Notes under the pieces: generated by a model | Seen by the model: the letters and a program-made list of their open reading frames with translations, nothing else | Told to the model about the DNA's origin: nothing | Databases searched by the model: none | Program-made: the position numbers and the translations under genes | Part shown: piece after piece, positions 1-11,161 of the stretch | Numbering within the stretch: the stretch's first letter is position 1 | Layout: each line of letters starts with the position of its first letter | NCBI GenBank assembly: GCA_010093705.1 | Contig: MU006095.1 | Location: 438,315-502,314 of the forward strand | DNA length: 64,000 nt | Direction of reading: 5' to 3' | DNA from: Patellaria atrata CBS 101060 | Lineage: Eukaryota > Ascomycota > Dothideomycetes > Patellariales > Patellariaceae

Positions 1-980
1 AGTATATTCACGCCAAGTCCTTCATCCACCGTGATATCAAGCCTGACAACTTCCTGATGGGTATTGGTAAGCGGGGAAACCAAGTCAATGTCATCGATTT
101 TGGTCTTGCCAAGAAGTACCGAGACCCGAAAACCCATTTTCATATCCCTTACCGTGAGAACAAGAACTTGACTGGTACTGCTCGTTATGCCAGTATCAAC
201 ACTCACTTGGGCGTTGGTAAGTCTCAGCCTCATCGTCCCATGTGCTTCTAGTCTAACAATTTTTCAGAACAATCACGCCGTGATGACATGGAGTCCCTTG
301 GATACGTTATGCTGTACTTCTGTCGTGGTTCCCTCCCTTGGCAGGGATTGAAAGCGGCAACCAAGAAGCAGAAGTACGACAGGATCATGGAGAAGAAGAT
401 GACCACTCCAACCGAAGTTCTCTGCCGTGGATTTCCCAATGAGTTTGCCATCTACTTGAACTACACGCGTTCTCTTCGCTTCGATGACAAACCTGATTAC
501 TCGTACCTTCGCAAGATTTTCCGAGATCTTTTCGTTCGCGAGGGATTCCAGTACGATTATGTCTTCGACTGGACTGTCTACAAGTATCAGAAGAACGCCC
601 AAGCCATTGCTCAAGCTGCGGGTAATCAGAATCAAGCCGATGAATCTGAAGACAAGGCCGGGCGTAGCCGCCATGTCACCAACGCTCAGGGCACCAACGC
701 AGCCGCTGGACCATCTCCCGCTGCCGGTACTGTTAATGACAAACGTCGAGGGCCCGTCAACTCGCGTCAAGAGGGCACTGGAATGTGAGTTCTTACGACA
801 CCTGATCCACTCGTCCATCCTTGTAAGGGACTCTTCTCCTGTGCGTTTAGTGTTCGAAGATGACGCTTGGCGCGGGGGATTTTTGACTCATGTTCACTAA
901 TCATTGTTCCGTATCTTAGGCAACTTCGATCTGGAGCCAAGCGTGGAGGTACCGATCAGTATCAGTCGACTGGTTATTGA
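1..980 (+). CDS. ck-1a: Casein kinase I (CK1 delta/epsilon type, Hrr25/CK-1a), 3' part
   Basis: Serine/threonine kinase of the CK1 family; orthologs act in vesicle traffic, DNA repair, chromosome segregation and, in Neurospora, phosphorylation of the clock protein FRQ. The gene is cut by the left edge. Exons are <1-216, 268-784 and 920-980, with introns GTAAGT..TTCAG and GTGAGT..TTAG. The visible protein starts in the catalytic loop ([14 protein letters not shown]), then shows the CK1-specific DFG segment ([13 protein letters not shown]), the [13 protein letters not shown] stretch that takes the place of APE, and the [10 protein letters not shown] segment. A Gln/Ala-rich tail follows, and the last exon encodes a basic end with [15 protein letters not shown]. 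Splicing is supported because both joins restore conserved sequence. Family and 3' end are certain; the 5' half lies outside the window. Confidence 0.95.
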
Positions 981-2077
981 TATACTCGCCTCATTCCTTG
1001 TGCGATCTCATACATTTGGACTCCATACCTTGGAGCACTGGCTGCACAGCCATGTTCGACCCGTTAATTCTGCAAGTGGGAAACGCGGCTTCGTTGTCGT
1101 TGTCGTTAATTTCCCTTGCATGGTGGTCTCTTTTCGTCCTTAACTGCAAACGGTCTATTGTTTATCCTTTTCGATTCCATCCGATCTGACAGCAACTATC
1201 CGACACTTCTTCCGGCTAGAGTCGAAAAGTCTTTGACCTGTTGCTCTTTTATCACCTAGGATAAGCTAGTCTCTCATTGTCTTCGGATCGCAGTCGTCAT
1301 AGGCCCAAAAACTTTCTTTCAACTCTCCAAATAGGATACCGTCTTCACCAGTCTCTCCCCTCAACACAGAGTCTGTATCCTTCTGATGGGAGATGGAAAC
1401 GTTTTGTTCACAATGACTCCGATGCTCTTATGGTTTCCACAAGCATAAATTCCCCTAATCACCCCCTTATCCTGCTGTTTATCTCTATACTTTCATCATT
1501 ATCTGCGAGTTATTGCTTCGAAGTCAGGTTGTGTTTCAATGGCATGGTCTGCCAGCGCGTGGGGAGGTTTTGCGCTAAACTAGGGGAAGGACAGATCAAA
1601 ATGACACAATATCACATATCGTCGGTTGAGAGGCCTCTCTTCTCCGACTGATATTCATGAAATTGTAGGAAAGGGTCAAGTCAGGTCAGAGCAACGTCAT
1701 ATTTGCCCTCTTGACTTTATCAAGGACGGTACTTCAAAAACGGTGTCTTTGACCTGGCTCCTCTTAAATGGGTCAACCTGAAGGATCAATGTTATAACGG
1801 CTTTAATGAAATAAATCTTGCTTTTTCAAAATCTACCGCTTAGTAGTAATCTTCTGATCGTCATGGAAATCGTGACATTCTAGATACCATACCAAAATCA
1901 GTATCGTAGTAGGTGGATATAATTGAAATCCGTTGGCAGTGATTGGCCGAGATGGTAAGAAGCTTAGCTCAACTTCATGACTCGTGCGTCTCTCTTTGCG
2001 TCCCGAAAATAAAACGTTGAACGGCGAAAGGGCGAAAACAGTATCATCTACATTCCACCTTAATTCCTTCTGACTAG
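981..2077. other. Intergenic, CK1 to RSM22
   Basis: No convincing gene. It should hold the CK1 3' UTR and the RSM22 promoter. Short frames on the + strand (904-1143, 1277-1651) have no recognisable composition or motif. A simple CGTTGT repeat lies near 1090-1110, where the sequence reads cttcgttgtcgttgtcgtta. Confidence 0.6.
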
Positions 2078-4588
2078 ATGGCTACGATGCTCGCGAGACG
2101 GAAACTCCATCCTATATGCCTCGCATGCAGACTAAGAATTTTGCCCCGTCAACTTGCTGCTGAAAATATCCTCTCCCAAAACGCAGTAGCACCTGCATTT
2201 CGCTCGCGGCCGCTGAAACCTTATATCATTCGCGTCCAAAAACGGACATTCACGTCGACAGGAAGGGTATCTGATGGAAGCTCTGATCTACAGAATAATG
2301 TCAAGCACACACTGGTAGATGCACTACCTCCTGATCTCCCTCACTCTCAGGAGCAGATGGAGGCTATTGTGAGACAAACCAGGAGAATCTATGGGGATAT
2401 GTTGCCAGAGGGATTCCTGACAGAAGATGAATATGTGCTGTATGAACGGTTATATGGAGCACCTATCAAGACAATGGGAGTTGGTGAGGTGGAGGAGGCT
2501 GTCGAAGAAGAGACGAATCAGGACTTGGAAGAGGAAGAAGCAGAAGGGACTATCCTTTATCGTACTAGCGAGGATGGGAAGATAGAGAAGGTTCAGTTAG
2601 AGGCTGATGAGCCAGAGGAGTTGGAAAATGCGGAGGAGGAGCTACTCATGCCCGCGGAAATGGATTGTGCAGAGGAGGAAGCGCTGGGTTTACAGTCCAG
2701 TGACAAGCAAGATGCTCTGCAATCTTCCAAGGACGACGCACAACTTGAGCGCGATATAAGAGCTGCGATTGAGATGGGTGCACTAATAGAGACGAGTAGT
2801 GAGGTAGATGATACGGTAGATGAGGAAGAGGACGAGGACTTCGTTAGAGGACACCCGTTAACTTCCGAGGGTCGTTGGGGTCCATCACCTTCAACTATAA
2901 AATTACCTCAAGGCACATATGTGGACCCTGCTACAGCACTTCTAGCAAGGTCTTCAAATAAGCACTTGGATGAGGCCGCTGAGCGTCTGTTTGGTGGTAA
3001 AGGATTTCCTCATTCGACATCTACGCCTCGTGGGCCTGGTTTGAAACAGCAACCTATTGGTCTTGACTCATCTCAGACGCAAATGGGGGAAATTGAAGCG
3101 GATGTCTTTACGTCTGTACTCATGCCCGGATTCTATGCCTCTGTAATGAGCAGCTTAGTGGAAGTTCGTAAACGACTTGGCTCTGAATGGGTAGAGAGAC
3201 TATTCTCAAAACCTGGGGGACCAAGGATACTAGATACAGGTTCTGGAGGAGCTGGTGTTCTTGCGTGGCGTGATATCCTTCGAGCGGAGTGGGATCGAAT
3301 TCACGAAGATACAATCTCTCGAGAGTCTGTACCGCTAGGACGAGCAACCGTCGTAACAGGAGCTGACTCTCTCCGGCACCGCGCAAGTCGGTTTCTAGAC
3401 AATACAACCTTCCTTCCTCGCCTTCCGGACTACGTCTCCCCTAACGATGAACAGACTGCACAACCAAGGAAACAATACGACATCATCATTGCCTCCCACA
3501 CCCTCTGGCCCATCAAAGAAGACTACATGCGCAAACATCAAGTCCAAAACCTCTGGTCCCTCCTCAACCCTTCCGGCGGCGTCCTCATCCTCATTGAAAA
3601 AGGCCTTCCCCGAGGTTTTGAAGCCATAGCCGGGGCTCGCGCTCTCCTTCTCGACAAACATATCGCATCGCCCGGCTCTCTCACCTACCAGACTCCATTG
3701 CAAGACTCTACAAGCAACGAACTCTTCCTTGAGAAAGAAACGGGCATGATCATCGCACCGTGTACGAATCATGGAACGTGTCCAATGTATGCCGTTCCCG
3801 GAACGAGCCAGGGACGGAAAGACCTCTGCCACTTCTCCCAACGCTACATCCGCCCTCCTTTCCTCCAACGCACCATCGGTGCCAAAGTCAGCAACCACGA
3901 AGACGTCAAGTTCAGCTACCTCGCCGTCCAACGCGGTCGCGACCTCCGCAGTCCTACTCCCTCGGATCCAGTAGTAAACGGTATTGTGCAAGGCGATCCG
4001 GCTACCAAGGCCGCGTTCGAGGGCCACGATTCGGAAGCAAATGGACGGGGGGATGTGTCTATGCTCACGCTTCCCCGTAATGTTTTGCCACCTATTAAGT
4101 CTCGCGGACATGTTATATTGGATCTCTGCACCCCCTCCGGCACCCTTGAGCGGTGGACTGTCCCGAAGAGCTGGGGCAAAGTCGCATATCGCGATGCGCG
4201 GAAGGCGAGGTGGGGCGATCTGTGGGCTTTGGGTGCCAAGACGAGGGTGCCGCGAAATGTAAGACTAGGCGCGCCGGTGGAGGAAGGCAAGAAAGCGAAG
4301 GTCGGAAAGGGAAAGGGGGAGAAAATGTGGAAGGAGGGAAGGGAGAAGGGGGATAATGAGTGGAAACGGGGTGTTAGGGAGAATAAGGGGATGAGTGCTA
4401 AGGAGGGGAAGCAGAAGCAGAGGATGGGTGAGGATTTGGGACGGTTGGACGAGTTGGAGGATATGGTTGAGATGGCGGATGCGATGGGTTTGCTTAATGG
4501 GGGGTTCGAGGAGAAGGAGAAAGAGACGAGGAGGACGAGGGCGAGGGATAGGAGGAAGGGGAGGAGGACGAGGGGAGAGGAGTGGTAG
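2078..4588 (+). CDS. RSM22: Mitochondrial ribosome small-subunit factor Rsm22 (METTL17 family)
   Basis: Methyltransferase-fold protein needed for assembly of the mitochondrial small ribosomal subunit. The single exon encodes 836 residues and starts with a basic, Arg-rich segment typical of a mitochondrial targeting peptide (MATMLARRKLHPICLACR). An acidic linker follows (about 120-260), then the Rsm22 domain, with the SAM-fold glycine motif ILDTGSGGAGVLAW near 380-395. Cysteines 562 and 568 (CTNHGTC), 584 (DLCHFSQR) and 684 (LDLCTPSG) match in order the four cysteines that bind an iron-sulfur cluster in METTL17/Rsm22 proteins. The C-terminus is a long Lys/Arg/Glu/Gly-rich tail. The gene is convergent with RRP40, 346 bases downstream. 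The first ATG of the frame was chosen because targeting-like sequence follows it at once. Confidence 0.9.
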   Translation: MATMLARRKLHPICLACRLRILPRQLAAENILSQNAVAPAFRSRPLKPYIIRVQKRTFTSTGRVSDGSSDLQNNVKHTLVDALPPDLPHSQEQMEAIVRQTRRIYGDMLPEGFLTEDEYVLYERLYGAPIKTMGVGEVEEAVEEETNQDLEEEEAEGTILYRTSEDGKIEKVQLEADEPEELENAEEELLMPAEMDCAEEEALGLQSSDKQDALQSSKDDAQLERDIRAAIEMGALIETSSEVDDTVDEEEDEDFVRGHPLTSEGRWGPSPSTIKLPQGTYVDPATALLARSSNKHLDEAAERLFGGKGFPHSTSTPRGPGLKQQPIGLDSSQTQMGEIEADVFTSVLMPGFYASVMSSLVEVRKRLGSEWVERLFSKPGGPRILDTGSGGAGVLAWRDILRAEWDRIHEDTISRESVPLGRATVVTGADSLRHRASRFLDNTTFLPRLPDYVSPNDEQTAQPRKQYDIIIASHTLWPIKEDYMRKHQVQNLWSLLNPSGGVLILIEKGLPRGFEAIAGARALLLDKHIASPGSLTYQTPLQDSTSNELFLEKETGMIIAPCTNHGTCPMYAVPGTSQGRKDLCHFSQRYIRPPFLQRTIGAKVSNHEDVKFSYLAVQRGRDLRSPTPSDPVVNGIVQGDPATKAAFEGHDSEANGRGDVSMLTLPRNVLPPIKSRGHVILDLCTPSGTLERWTVPKSWGKVAYRDARKARWGDLWALGAKTRVPRNVRLGAPVEEGKKAKVGKGKGEKMWKEGREKGDNEWKRGVRENKGMSAKEGKQKQRMGEDLGRLDELEDMVEMADAMGLLNGGFEEKEKETRRTRARDRRKGRRTRGEEW

Positions 4589-4934
4589 GCCTTTGGTGCT
4601 GGGGTTTGTGGGTTTTGGTGTTGTAAGTGCATGAATGGGAATGCGTATTATAGGTATTTGGGTGGGATATAGGGATGGCTGTGCGGATGGCGTATGTTTA
4701 AAAGTGTATAAATAGTTGTATAATACATCGAATAGAGGGGATTATGCTCAGGAGATTACTGGTTCCACTATCCTATTCTATTTCATCAGGGCTTTAGATT
4801 GAGTTCAGAATAAACGAGTCCAACCGTATGGCAATGAAGGCTAAGTCCAGCATACCATTTTTTCCACCTCACTCCATTCTATCTCACCAATACAAGAACA
4901 CCGGGTATCATTTCCAGACACTATCAGCCTGCCA
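4589..4934. other. Convergent intergenic, RSM22 / RRP40 3' ends
   Basis: A 346-base stretch between two convergent stop codons. It holds both 3' UTRs. AT-rich text near 4690-4730 (tataaatagttgtataatac) is a plausible 3'-processing region. No gene seen. Confidence 0.6.
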
Positions 4935-5809
4935 TCATCTAAACCCCATTTCCCCTCTCCCCCACTCACTTCCCCTCCGTCTCCCATCCGCCTCCACAAT
5001 CTCCCGCCCAACCCTGACCGTATCCCCCACACTCCCAGCATCAACCCACACCCTCCCATTCCTCCCCACCGCACACTCAAAGCCTCTGCCCTCCCCAATG
5101 AACCTCTTCACGCCCTCGATCCCCGCGACCCCGTCTCCCTTCTTCAACAGCTCCCGCGCGAACCCGAGCGAGATATCCCAGACCATGCCGCCCTTTAGCG
5201 GGCCGAGACCGTCGGCTTTGCCGGTGCTGGGGTGGATGCATTCGAGTTCGGTTTCTGGTGAGGAGGAAGAGGAGGAGGAGGTTAAGTGGGTGGATGAAGG
5301 GGTAGAGGCAATGCGGGCGTAGACGAGAGAGCCGGGAAGGAGGATGGGACGGGTTTTCTTTGTTGCGGATTCGAAACTTAGGTGTGGGAGGAGGGTGGGG
5401 GGCGTATACGGGGACAGAGAGCAGGTGTAGGATTCCGGGTGCGATGAGAGAATTGTGGCGATTATTAGGTCGGAGGGGTGGGGGATGTACTGTGGGGGTT
5501 TGTTAGTTGGGTTGGTTGTGGAAGGATGTGGGTGTGGTATTTCTTTGGTTTTATTGGGGGGAGTGGGCTTAGGAGTTTGGGGACTTTTTGGGGAGGCGGG
5601 AAAGGGCTTACGCGACCGCCGTTGTTCTCAACCCATATTGCGTTTTTCTTGCTGTCTGTGTGGAGGGGTCCTGCGAGGTGTGCGGTGATTGTCAATGGAG
5701 GCGTGTGTCGTAGACCGGGACCGAGGGTTAGAGGTTTCGATGGGTTTTTAGCGTGAGGGAGGGCGGAAGGAGGGATTGTATCGCCAGGAAGAAGGATTGA
5801 GGAGGCCAT
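4935..5809 (-). CDS. RRP40: RNA exosome cap subunit Rrp40 (EXOSC3)
   Basis: Non-catalytic cap subunit of the nuclear and cytoplasmic RNA exosome, which threads RNA toward the nucleases. Two exons, 5612-5809 and 4935-5489, are joined in phase 0 (donor CGC|GTAAGC, acceptor CCACAG|TAC) and give 250 residues, close to yeast Rrp40 (240). The N-terminus MASSILLPGDTIPP is the family N-domain. An S1 region follows (GGRYIPHPSDLIIATI), then the KH-like part with CIHPSTGKADGLGPLKGGMVWDIS-type sequence and AVGRNGRVWVDAGSV, equivalent to the family's G-x-N-G-R/K-(I/V)-W-V motif. It is divergent from the acetyl-CoA transporter, 505 bases away. The C-terminal 20 residues are Arg/Gly-rich and unlike orthologs, so a further 3' intron is possible. 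Confidence 0.87.
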
Positions 5810-6314
5810 TGTGAGCCTATTGACGTTGGTGGGGAATTGGGTTTGGAATATAAGGTCAGAGCTCTAAAATGTTCGTTGAAACTTTTTGGTGTTGATGGAA
5901 GGATATAGTTTAATCTTATCTTATCATGATTGTGATACCCTAACTAATCTAAGCGTGATCTTATCTACACGTGATGAGCTTTAAATCGAGGACTTTTCGA
6001 TAGGGTATCATACCCCTGAAGCACCTTTCCCTCGTCATCCGGAGATCTGTTGTGTACCTGCATGTCTCGAAATGTTTCCTCCGTCGAGCTGAAATACTCG
6101 TCCTCCTCTCTTCGAAATTGTATAATACTATCCTACTTTGATAACCGATCGTTGATTCCATTCTCTAGAACTACCGTAGCTTGCTCCTAAGAAGTGGACA
6201 CGTCGCGATCCAAAAGTTCTCGCGCACCAAGCTAGCGTCAAGGATCTCCCACGAACCACAAAGAATATTTGAAAAAGTTACGGACCGCAAAGACAGGCCT
6301 CTCGCATTACATGG
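5810..6314. other. Divergent promoter region, RRP40 / SLC33 transporter
   Basis: A 505-base stretch shared by two divergent genes. It holds a run of near-repeated TTATC/TTATCAT words around 5910-5965 (cttatcttatcatgattgtg). Small frames here lack support. No clear TATA box. Confidence 0.5.
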
Positions 6315-8468
6315 ATGCCTTCCCATACATCTGGCAATTCAGTCCCTAAAAACATTTTATCCTCGAGCTCATCCTCCTCTACCGCACCGATTCTACCCCT
6401 CCACGAAGCTCGACAGCAGCAACATTTAACGCGGGATCTGAGGGCGCAAGGACGTCACGGTATTGAATTTGAAGATTTATCTCGGCCCGGACATAGTAAA
6501 AGACATTCTTACACAGATAACAAATACAGGGGTAAAGCGGGCAGTTCTGGTAACTTAGAGTCAAAGCATCTTCTCACTCACCCCGACCATTTCTCCGACG
6601 AATCCGACACAGAAAGAGCAGACGAGACGCAAATGCCACGGAAGAAAGCCAGATCTCCCCCACCAATTTCTACTGCTCGCGCGACCTCATCGGACTCGTT
6701 GAGAAGTCCCAACGGGCACACATCAGACGGCATGGATGATATACTCGGACGTAGACGCAAGCATGCGTCAATTGACAGTCCAACGTCACAGACTGAACAT
6801 CTTATGGGTCGGTCAAGCTTCACTCTCGATGATCCCGTACCTCCATTGATTCATGAAGATCAAGGTTCGTCCAAAGGGTTCTCGGAATTGCCAAGACAGG
6901 ACCAGAGGAACTTCCTTCTACTAGTATTACTCTACTTCCTTCAGGGTATACCAATGGGTCTGGCCGCCGGCTCAGTTCCATTTCTATTAAAGTCTCACCT
7001 CACCTACGGTCAGATTGGAGTGTTCTCCTTAGCGTCATATCCATACTCCTTGAAGCTTTTATGGAGTCCAATCGTGGATGCGGTATGGAGCCTCAGAGTG
7101 GGGAGGAGAAAGAGCTGGATCTTACCTATCCAAACACTATCCGGCTTCAGCATGATTTGGTTGGGGGCTAGGGTAGAAAAGATGATGGTAGCAGCCGGTG
7201 AGAACGATGGTGCGGGAGTGTGGGGATTCACATGGTGGTGGTTCTTCTTGGTCTTCCTCTGTGCCACCCAGGATATTGCTGTTGATGGTATAATTGCTTC
7301 AAAGGGACATTTGGACTGCATACTAACGATACATAGGCTGGGCTCTAACGCTTCTCTCTGGGGATAATTTATCCTATGCTTCCACAGCTCAAACCGTAGG
7401 TCTAACGGCCGGTCAATTCTTGTCATATACCGTGTTCCTTGCGTTCAATTCCCCCGATTTCGCTAATAAGTGGTTCCGATCTCACCCTAGTCCTGAGGGT
7501 CTAATGACATTAGGAGGTTACCTAACATTTTGGGGTTGGGGATATCTCCTAGTTACTCTTGGGCTGGCCATAATGAAACGTGAGGAGCGAGCCAAAAATA
7601 CTGACGGTATCATTGAGGTATATAAGGTCATGGGAGGTATCCTTCAACTTAAGAATATTCAGACCATCATCATTATCCATTTGATTGCAAAAATCGGCTT
7701 CCAGGCCAATGACGCAGTCACCAATTTAAAACTTTTGGATAAGGGCTTCAGTCAAGAAGACATGGCCTTGACTGTTCTCATCGATTTTCCTTTTGAAATC
7801 GGGTTGGGATACTATGTCGGAAAATGGTCACAGACCTATCCTCCCATTCACCTCTGGTGCTGGGCATTTATAGGGAGATTGGGTGCTGCTGCTTTTGCAC
7901 AGATAGTTGTCTATATCTTCCCTGCTGGAGGTGTAACAACCTGGTACCTCTTAACGGTCATCGTAGAGCATGTTTACTCGACATTCATGAACACGGTCAT
8001 GTTTGTTGCTATATCTGCATTTCATGCAAAGATCTCTGATCCCTTGATCGGAGGGACTTATATGACTTTACTCGCGACGTATGTTTCACCCATCCCCTCA
8101 TATTTATTACTCCCTGAATTGAGCTAACAATCCGCAGCGTATCCAATCTAGGCGGTACATTTCCTCGTTACTTCGTCCTCAAATTCGTAGACATGTTCAC
8201 GGTAGCTACATGCGTGCCTCCATCCTCACCTCCAAAGGATTTCAAAGGGACTCTCGTCATGAAACCTTTTTCGTGTGCACTGCAAGCAGACAAGAACCGG
8301 TGCATCGAAGGCGGAGGGAGCTGTGATATCATGACGGATGGCTACTACATTGTCAACGTCATGTGTATCATATTCGGTATCGTTACTTTTTGGTTGTATA
8401 TCAAGCCAAGGGCGCTGAAGTTGCAAGCCTTGCCCTTGAAGGCGTGGAGATCGGCTGAGGGGAGCTGA
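6315..8468 (+). CDS. Acetyl-CoA transporter-like membrane protein (SLC33A1 / yeast YBR220C family)
   Basis: Major-facilitator-fold protein of the ER acetyl-CoA transporter family, which supplies acetyl-CoA to the ER lumen in animals; the fungal members are little studied. Exons 6315-7287, 7337-8078 and 8138-8468 give 681 residues. Both joins are in frame (VDG|WALTLLSGDN and LLAT|VSNLGG), and the first intron has a perfect TACTAAC branch site. Residues 1-195 are hydrophilic, Ser/Arg-rich and probably disordered and cytosolic. The family core begins at RNFLLLVLLYFLQGIPMGLA, then SVPFLLKSHLTYGQIGVFSL, LKLLWSPIVDAVW and the CATQDIAVDGWALTLL segment typical of SLC33. About twelve hydrophobic segments follow. 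The tail LQALPLKAW is cytosolic. Family confidence is high; substrate is inferred. Confidence 0.9.
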
Positions 8469-9774
8469 TTGAGATCTTTACAATATGGATTGTACGATAG
8501 AATACTATGAGACATTCAGGTTACTATGACAGTTCTGTATAGCTAGGTACCTTAAGGTATGAGTGAAACTTGTACGGTACTGTACGCGGATACCTGAACG
8601 GGTTTGGTCTGCTCCTCGTTTACACTTTCCACTTTTTCAAACCCCAGATTTACAGGGGTACTGGACTCCACTGTACGGGTACATTTGGCGGCCACGCACG
8701 CCGTTAAGTTACGGAAAAGTACCGTCTCTCCACCTGTTCACACAGAAGTCACGGAGAATTCAAAGTGATTGTAAGGCACAGTACAGTACATAGCAGTACA
8801 GTACATAGCAGTAGAGAATGTCGTCTCCGAAGTTAATCCAGTGTGCACGTTGGGCATTCAGCGAACTGAGGTGGAGAGATTCTCGCTGTATAATCCACAC
8901 GTTCTGGACTGGAGGCAAGGAAGGTGTACAGTACTTACATTGAGCTTCAACCTTTAGATGAGTTCAAGTCAGGTACGGACTCACCGCCGCTAAATGATGT
9001 GCAAACTAATGTATTTTCACCGTTTGCCAAGTTCGGACTTCTCTGTACAGGTCTTGCGTCAGGTAGAGTTACTGTGGAGTATAGATAGGTTGGGTGATTT
9101 TTCACTACAAAGGTATGTACTTACTGTACAGTAGATGTGCAATAGCAGCCGCACTGATTCGTATTTGCTCTTCCCGCGCTTCAAGAGTGAATGCACGTCT
9201 ACTGCAACCTTTTCAGCTGAAATGGATGTCACAATCGTTTCTAAACTTTCTAAACCATCGTTATACAAGGAAATTTGGCCAGTCAGAGGCCAGGCGATGA
9301 AGATGAATCAGCGGAACTAATCCTCGTCCGGAGACAAGGGAACGTGCGGTACAGCAATACAGTAATAAATTGAAAAATTTATGGGATAAGGCGAAATCAG
9401 CAGTTGCGAATCAGTTCACCCCAGTTTCTGACCAGTGGCCCTCACTCTCTCCCTCATAAATCCTTCATTGATTCATTATCAAGCCCGTCAACTCAACATT
9501 TGACGGAAGAGATACTACACCTGAAACTTCGTTTGTATTCAATCGCGCCTTCCAAATTATTACTCCATCAAGCCTGGTCTAGACCCGACAGTTGTCCAGG
9601 AACTTCCTTCATTTCCTCCAATCTTCCTCCTTTGATAATCCGCTGTACAGACTGCATCCTGCGGCTGAAGTCTACTCGAGTGACAGAAGACCATTTGCAA
9701 TCTATTGTTCCAACACTGATCATCCCAAACTACCCGGCAGAGCTTCCACCAGCAACTTCAACCAATTTTCTACT
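8469..9774. other. GTAC-rich intergenic region before peroxiredoxin
   Basis: No gene is supported. The stretch is rich in GTAC-containing palindromes (tgtacggtactgtacgcgg near 8570-8589, tactgtacagtag near 9124) and holds the 15-base tandem repeat listed separately. A frame in phase with the peroxiredoxin extends back to 9592, but the conserved protein begins only at 9775, so this is probably 5' UTR. Confidence 0.6.
8780..8813. repeat. Tandem 15-bp repeat AGTACAGTACATAGC
   Basis: Two exact 15-base copies (8780-8794 and 8795-8809) plus four bases of a third. Each copy contains the GTACAGTAC palindrome found elsewhere in the window's intergenic DNA. Confidence 0.9.
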
Positions 9775-10602
9775 ATGGCCTCCAGCGGTAAAGCCCGGGT
9801 CCAAAAGCCAGCTCCTCACTTTTCGTGTACGGCTGTGCTCAATGGCGCATTTGAAGGTACCTAACCCTTGGGGGTGCACAAACACTACGTTGACTGCTCC
9901 CGCTATGCACGGTACTAACACCATATCTTCCTCACAGAGATCAGCCTGACTACGTATACCGCAACCAAGCAATGGCTTGTCCTAGGCTTCGTTCCCATGG
10001 CTTGGACTTTCGTCTGCCCAACTGAAATCATTGCGTTCAGTGATGCTGCTCAAAAGTTCGCTCAACGTGGAGCTTCGGTCGTATTCGCCAGCACGGATTC
10101 GGAGTATAGCTTGTTAGCTTGGAACAATGCGAGTCGTAAAGATGGCGGGTTGGGCAACGTCAATATTCCACTCCTCAGCGACAAGAACCACTCTCTCAGC
10201 CGGGACTATGGCGTTCTCATCGAGGAAGAGGGCATCGCCTTGCGTGGACTCTTTTTAATCGATCCTCAAGGTATTGTTCGACAGGTACGCTCAAGTCCAA
10301 AAAGTCTCGAGTGATTAAACTCTCTTCTCACTAAACATTTTCAGATCACTATCAATGACCTTCCCGTCGGTCGTTGTGTTGACGAGACTCTTCGTCTTCT
10401 CGACGCCTTCCAATTCACCGAGAAATACGGTGAGGTATGTCCCGCGAACTGGAACCCAGGTCAAGAAGGGATCAAAGCTACGCCTGCGGGCAACAAGGCA
10501 TACGTAGAGAAGGCCTACAATGACGAGGTCATGTCCAATGCAGCCACGAACGGTAGCGCATTCCCCAAGCAGCCCATGTCGCACCTACCCAACGGACACT
10601 GA
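9775..10602 (+). CDS. Typical 2-Cys peroxiredoxin (Tsa1/PRX1 type)
   Basis: Thiol peroxidase that reduces hydrogen peroxide and peroxynitrite, recycled by thioredoxin; probably cytosolic since no targeting peptide is seen. Exons 9775-9856, 9938-10284 and 10345-10602 give 228 residues; all joins preserve family sequence (GAFEG|EISL and IVRQ|ITIND). The peroxidatic cysteine sits in [13 protein letters not shown], keeping the PxxxTxxC active-site pattern, although most relatives have PLDFTFVCPTE. The active-site Arg is in [11 protein letters not shown] and the resolving cysteine in [11 protein letters not shown], so both redox cysteines are present. Overoxidation-sensitivity motifs are not clear: GGLG appears ([10 protein letters not shown]) but the C-terminal YF motif does not. 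The ATG at 9775 has a good context and starts [16 protein letters not shown]. Confidence 0.93.
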
Positions 10603-11161
10603 ACGAAGCCAGATCTTCTCAATCAGCGTTTAGCGTCATACCCATTGCATGGTTCGCGGAGTTAAATAGGGCGGCTTGTGCAATTGCACCTACAAATTTG
10701 ATGTTCGACAATATTCGGACTACTCACTTAGGCGTTACTGGAACTGCTGGTAACTTCGCTTTGTAATTGATTGATTCGGAAGAGAGTTATGGTGGTGCAG
10801 TGACTTTGATTCGATTTCCAAGACGAGACTGGCAGAGTTTCATGTATACCACTTTCAGACAGACAGATCAAAACGAAATATAACTATGGTCGCTAATACA
10901 TGTAATACTGGATAATAACTTCCTACTTTACTGATATATATCTTATCGTTTTCATTCGAAAGCCGTAAGGAAATTCTAAGCTTGGCGGCTTCTTTTGAGA
11001 ATCCAGACCATGGGACGGAACATCCTAGTGTCACCCGACTAGATTTAGGATGGTAGGGCTGAAATCCTCAAAACTGACTCCCAACTCTTTGAGCTCCTCC
11101 CAAATAATTATCCCCCTCCCTACAAAAGGTATATTCGATAACCAGATACCTTTATGAGGGT
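10603..11161. other. Intergenic, peroxiredoxin to telobox Myb gene
   Basis: Contains the peroxiredoxin 3' UTR and the promoter of the Myb gene. A TATA-like ggtatattcg lies at about 11128-11137, 25-35 bases before the ATG. No other gene seen. Confidence 0.55.

Noticed and set aside
3395-4632. Two long minus-strand frames (3395-4111 and 3916-4632, 238 codons each)
   Set aside because: They lie opposite RSM22, whose family match is clear; the Pro/Leu/Ser-rich composition is that expected of an antisense shadow.
9404-9949. Plus-strand frame of 181 codons overlapping the first peroxiredoxin exon
   Set aside because: Different frame from the conserved protein; no domains; covers 5' UTR and first intron.
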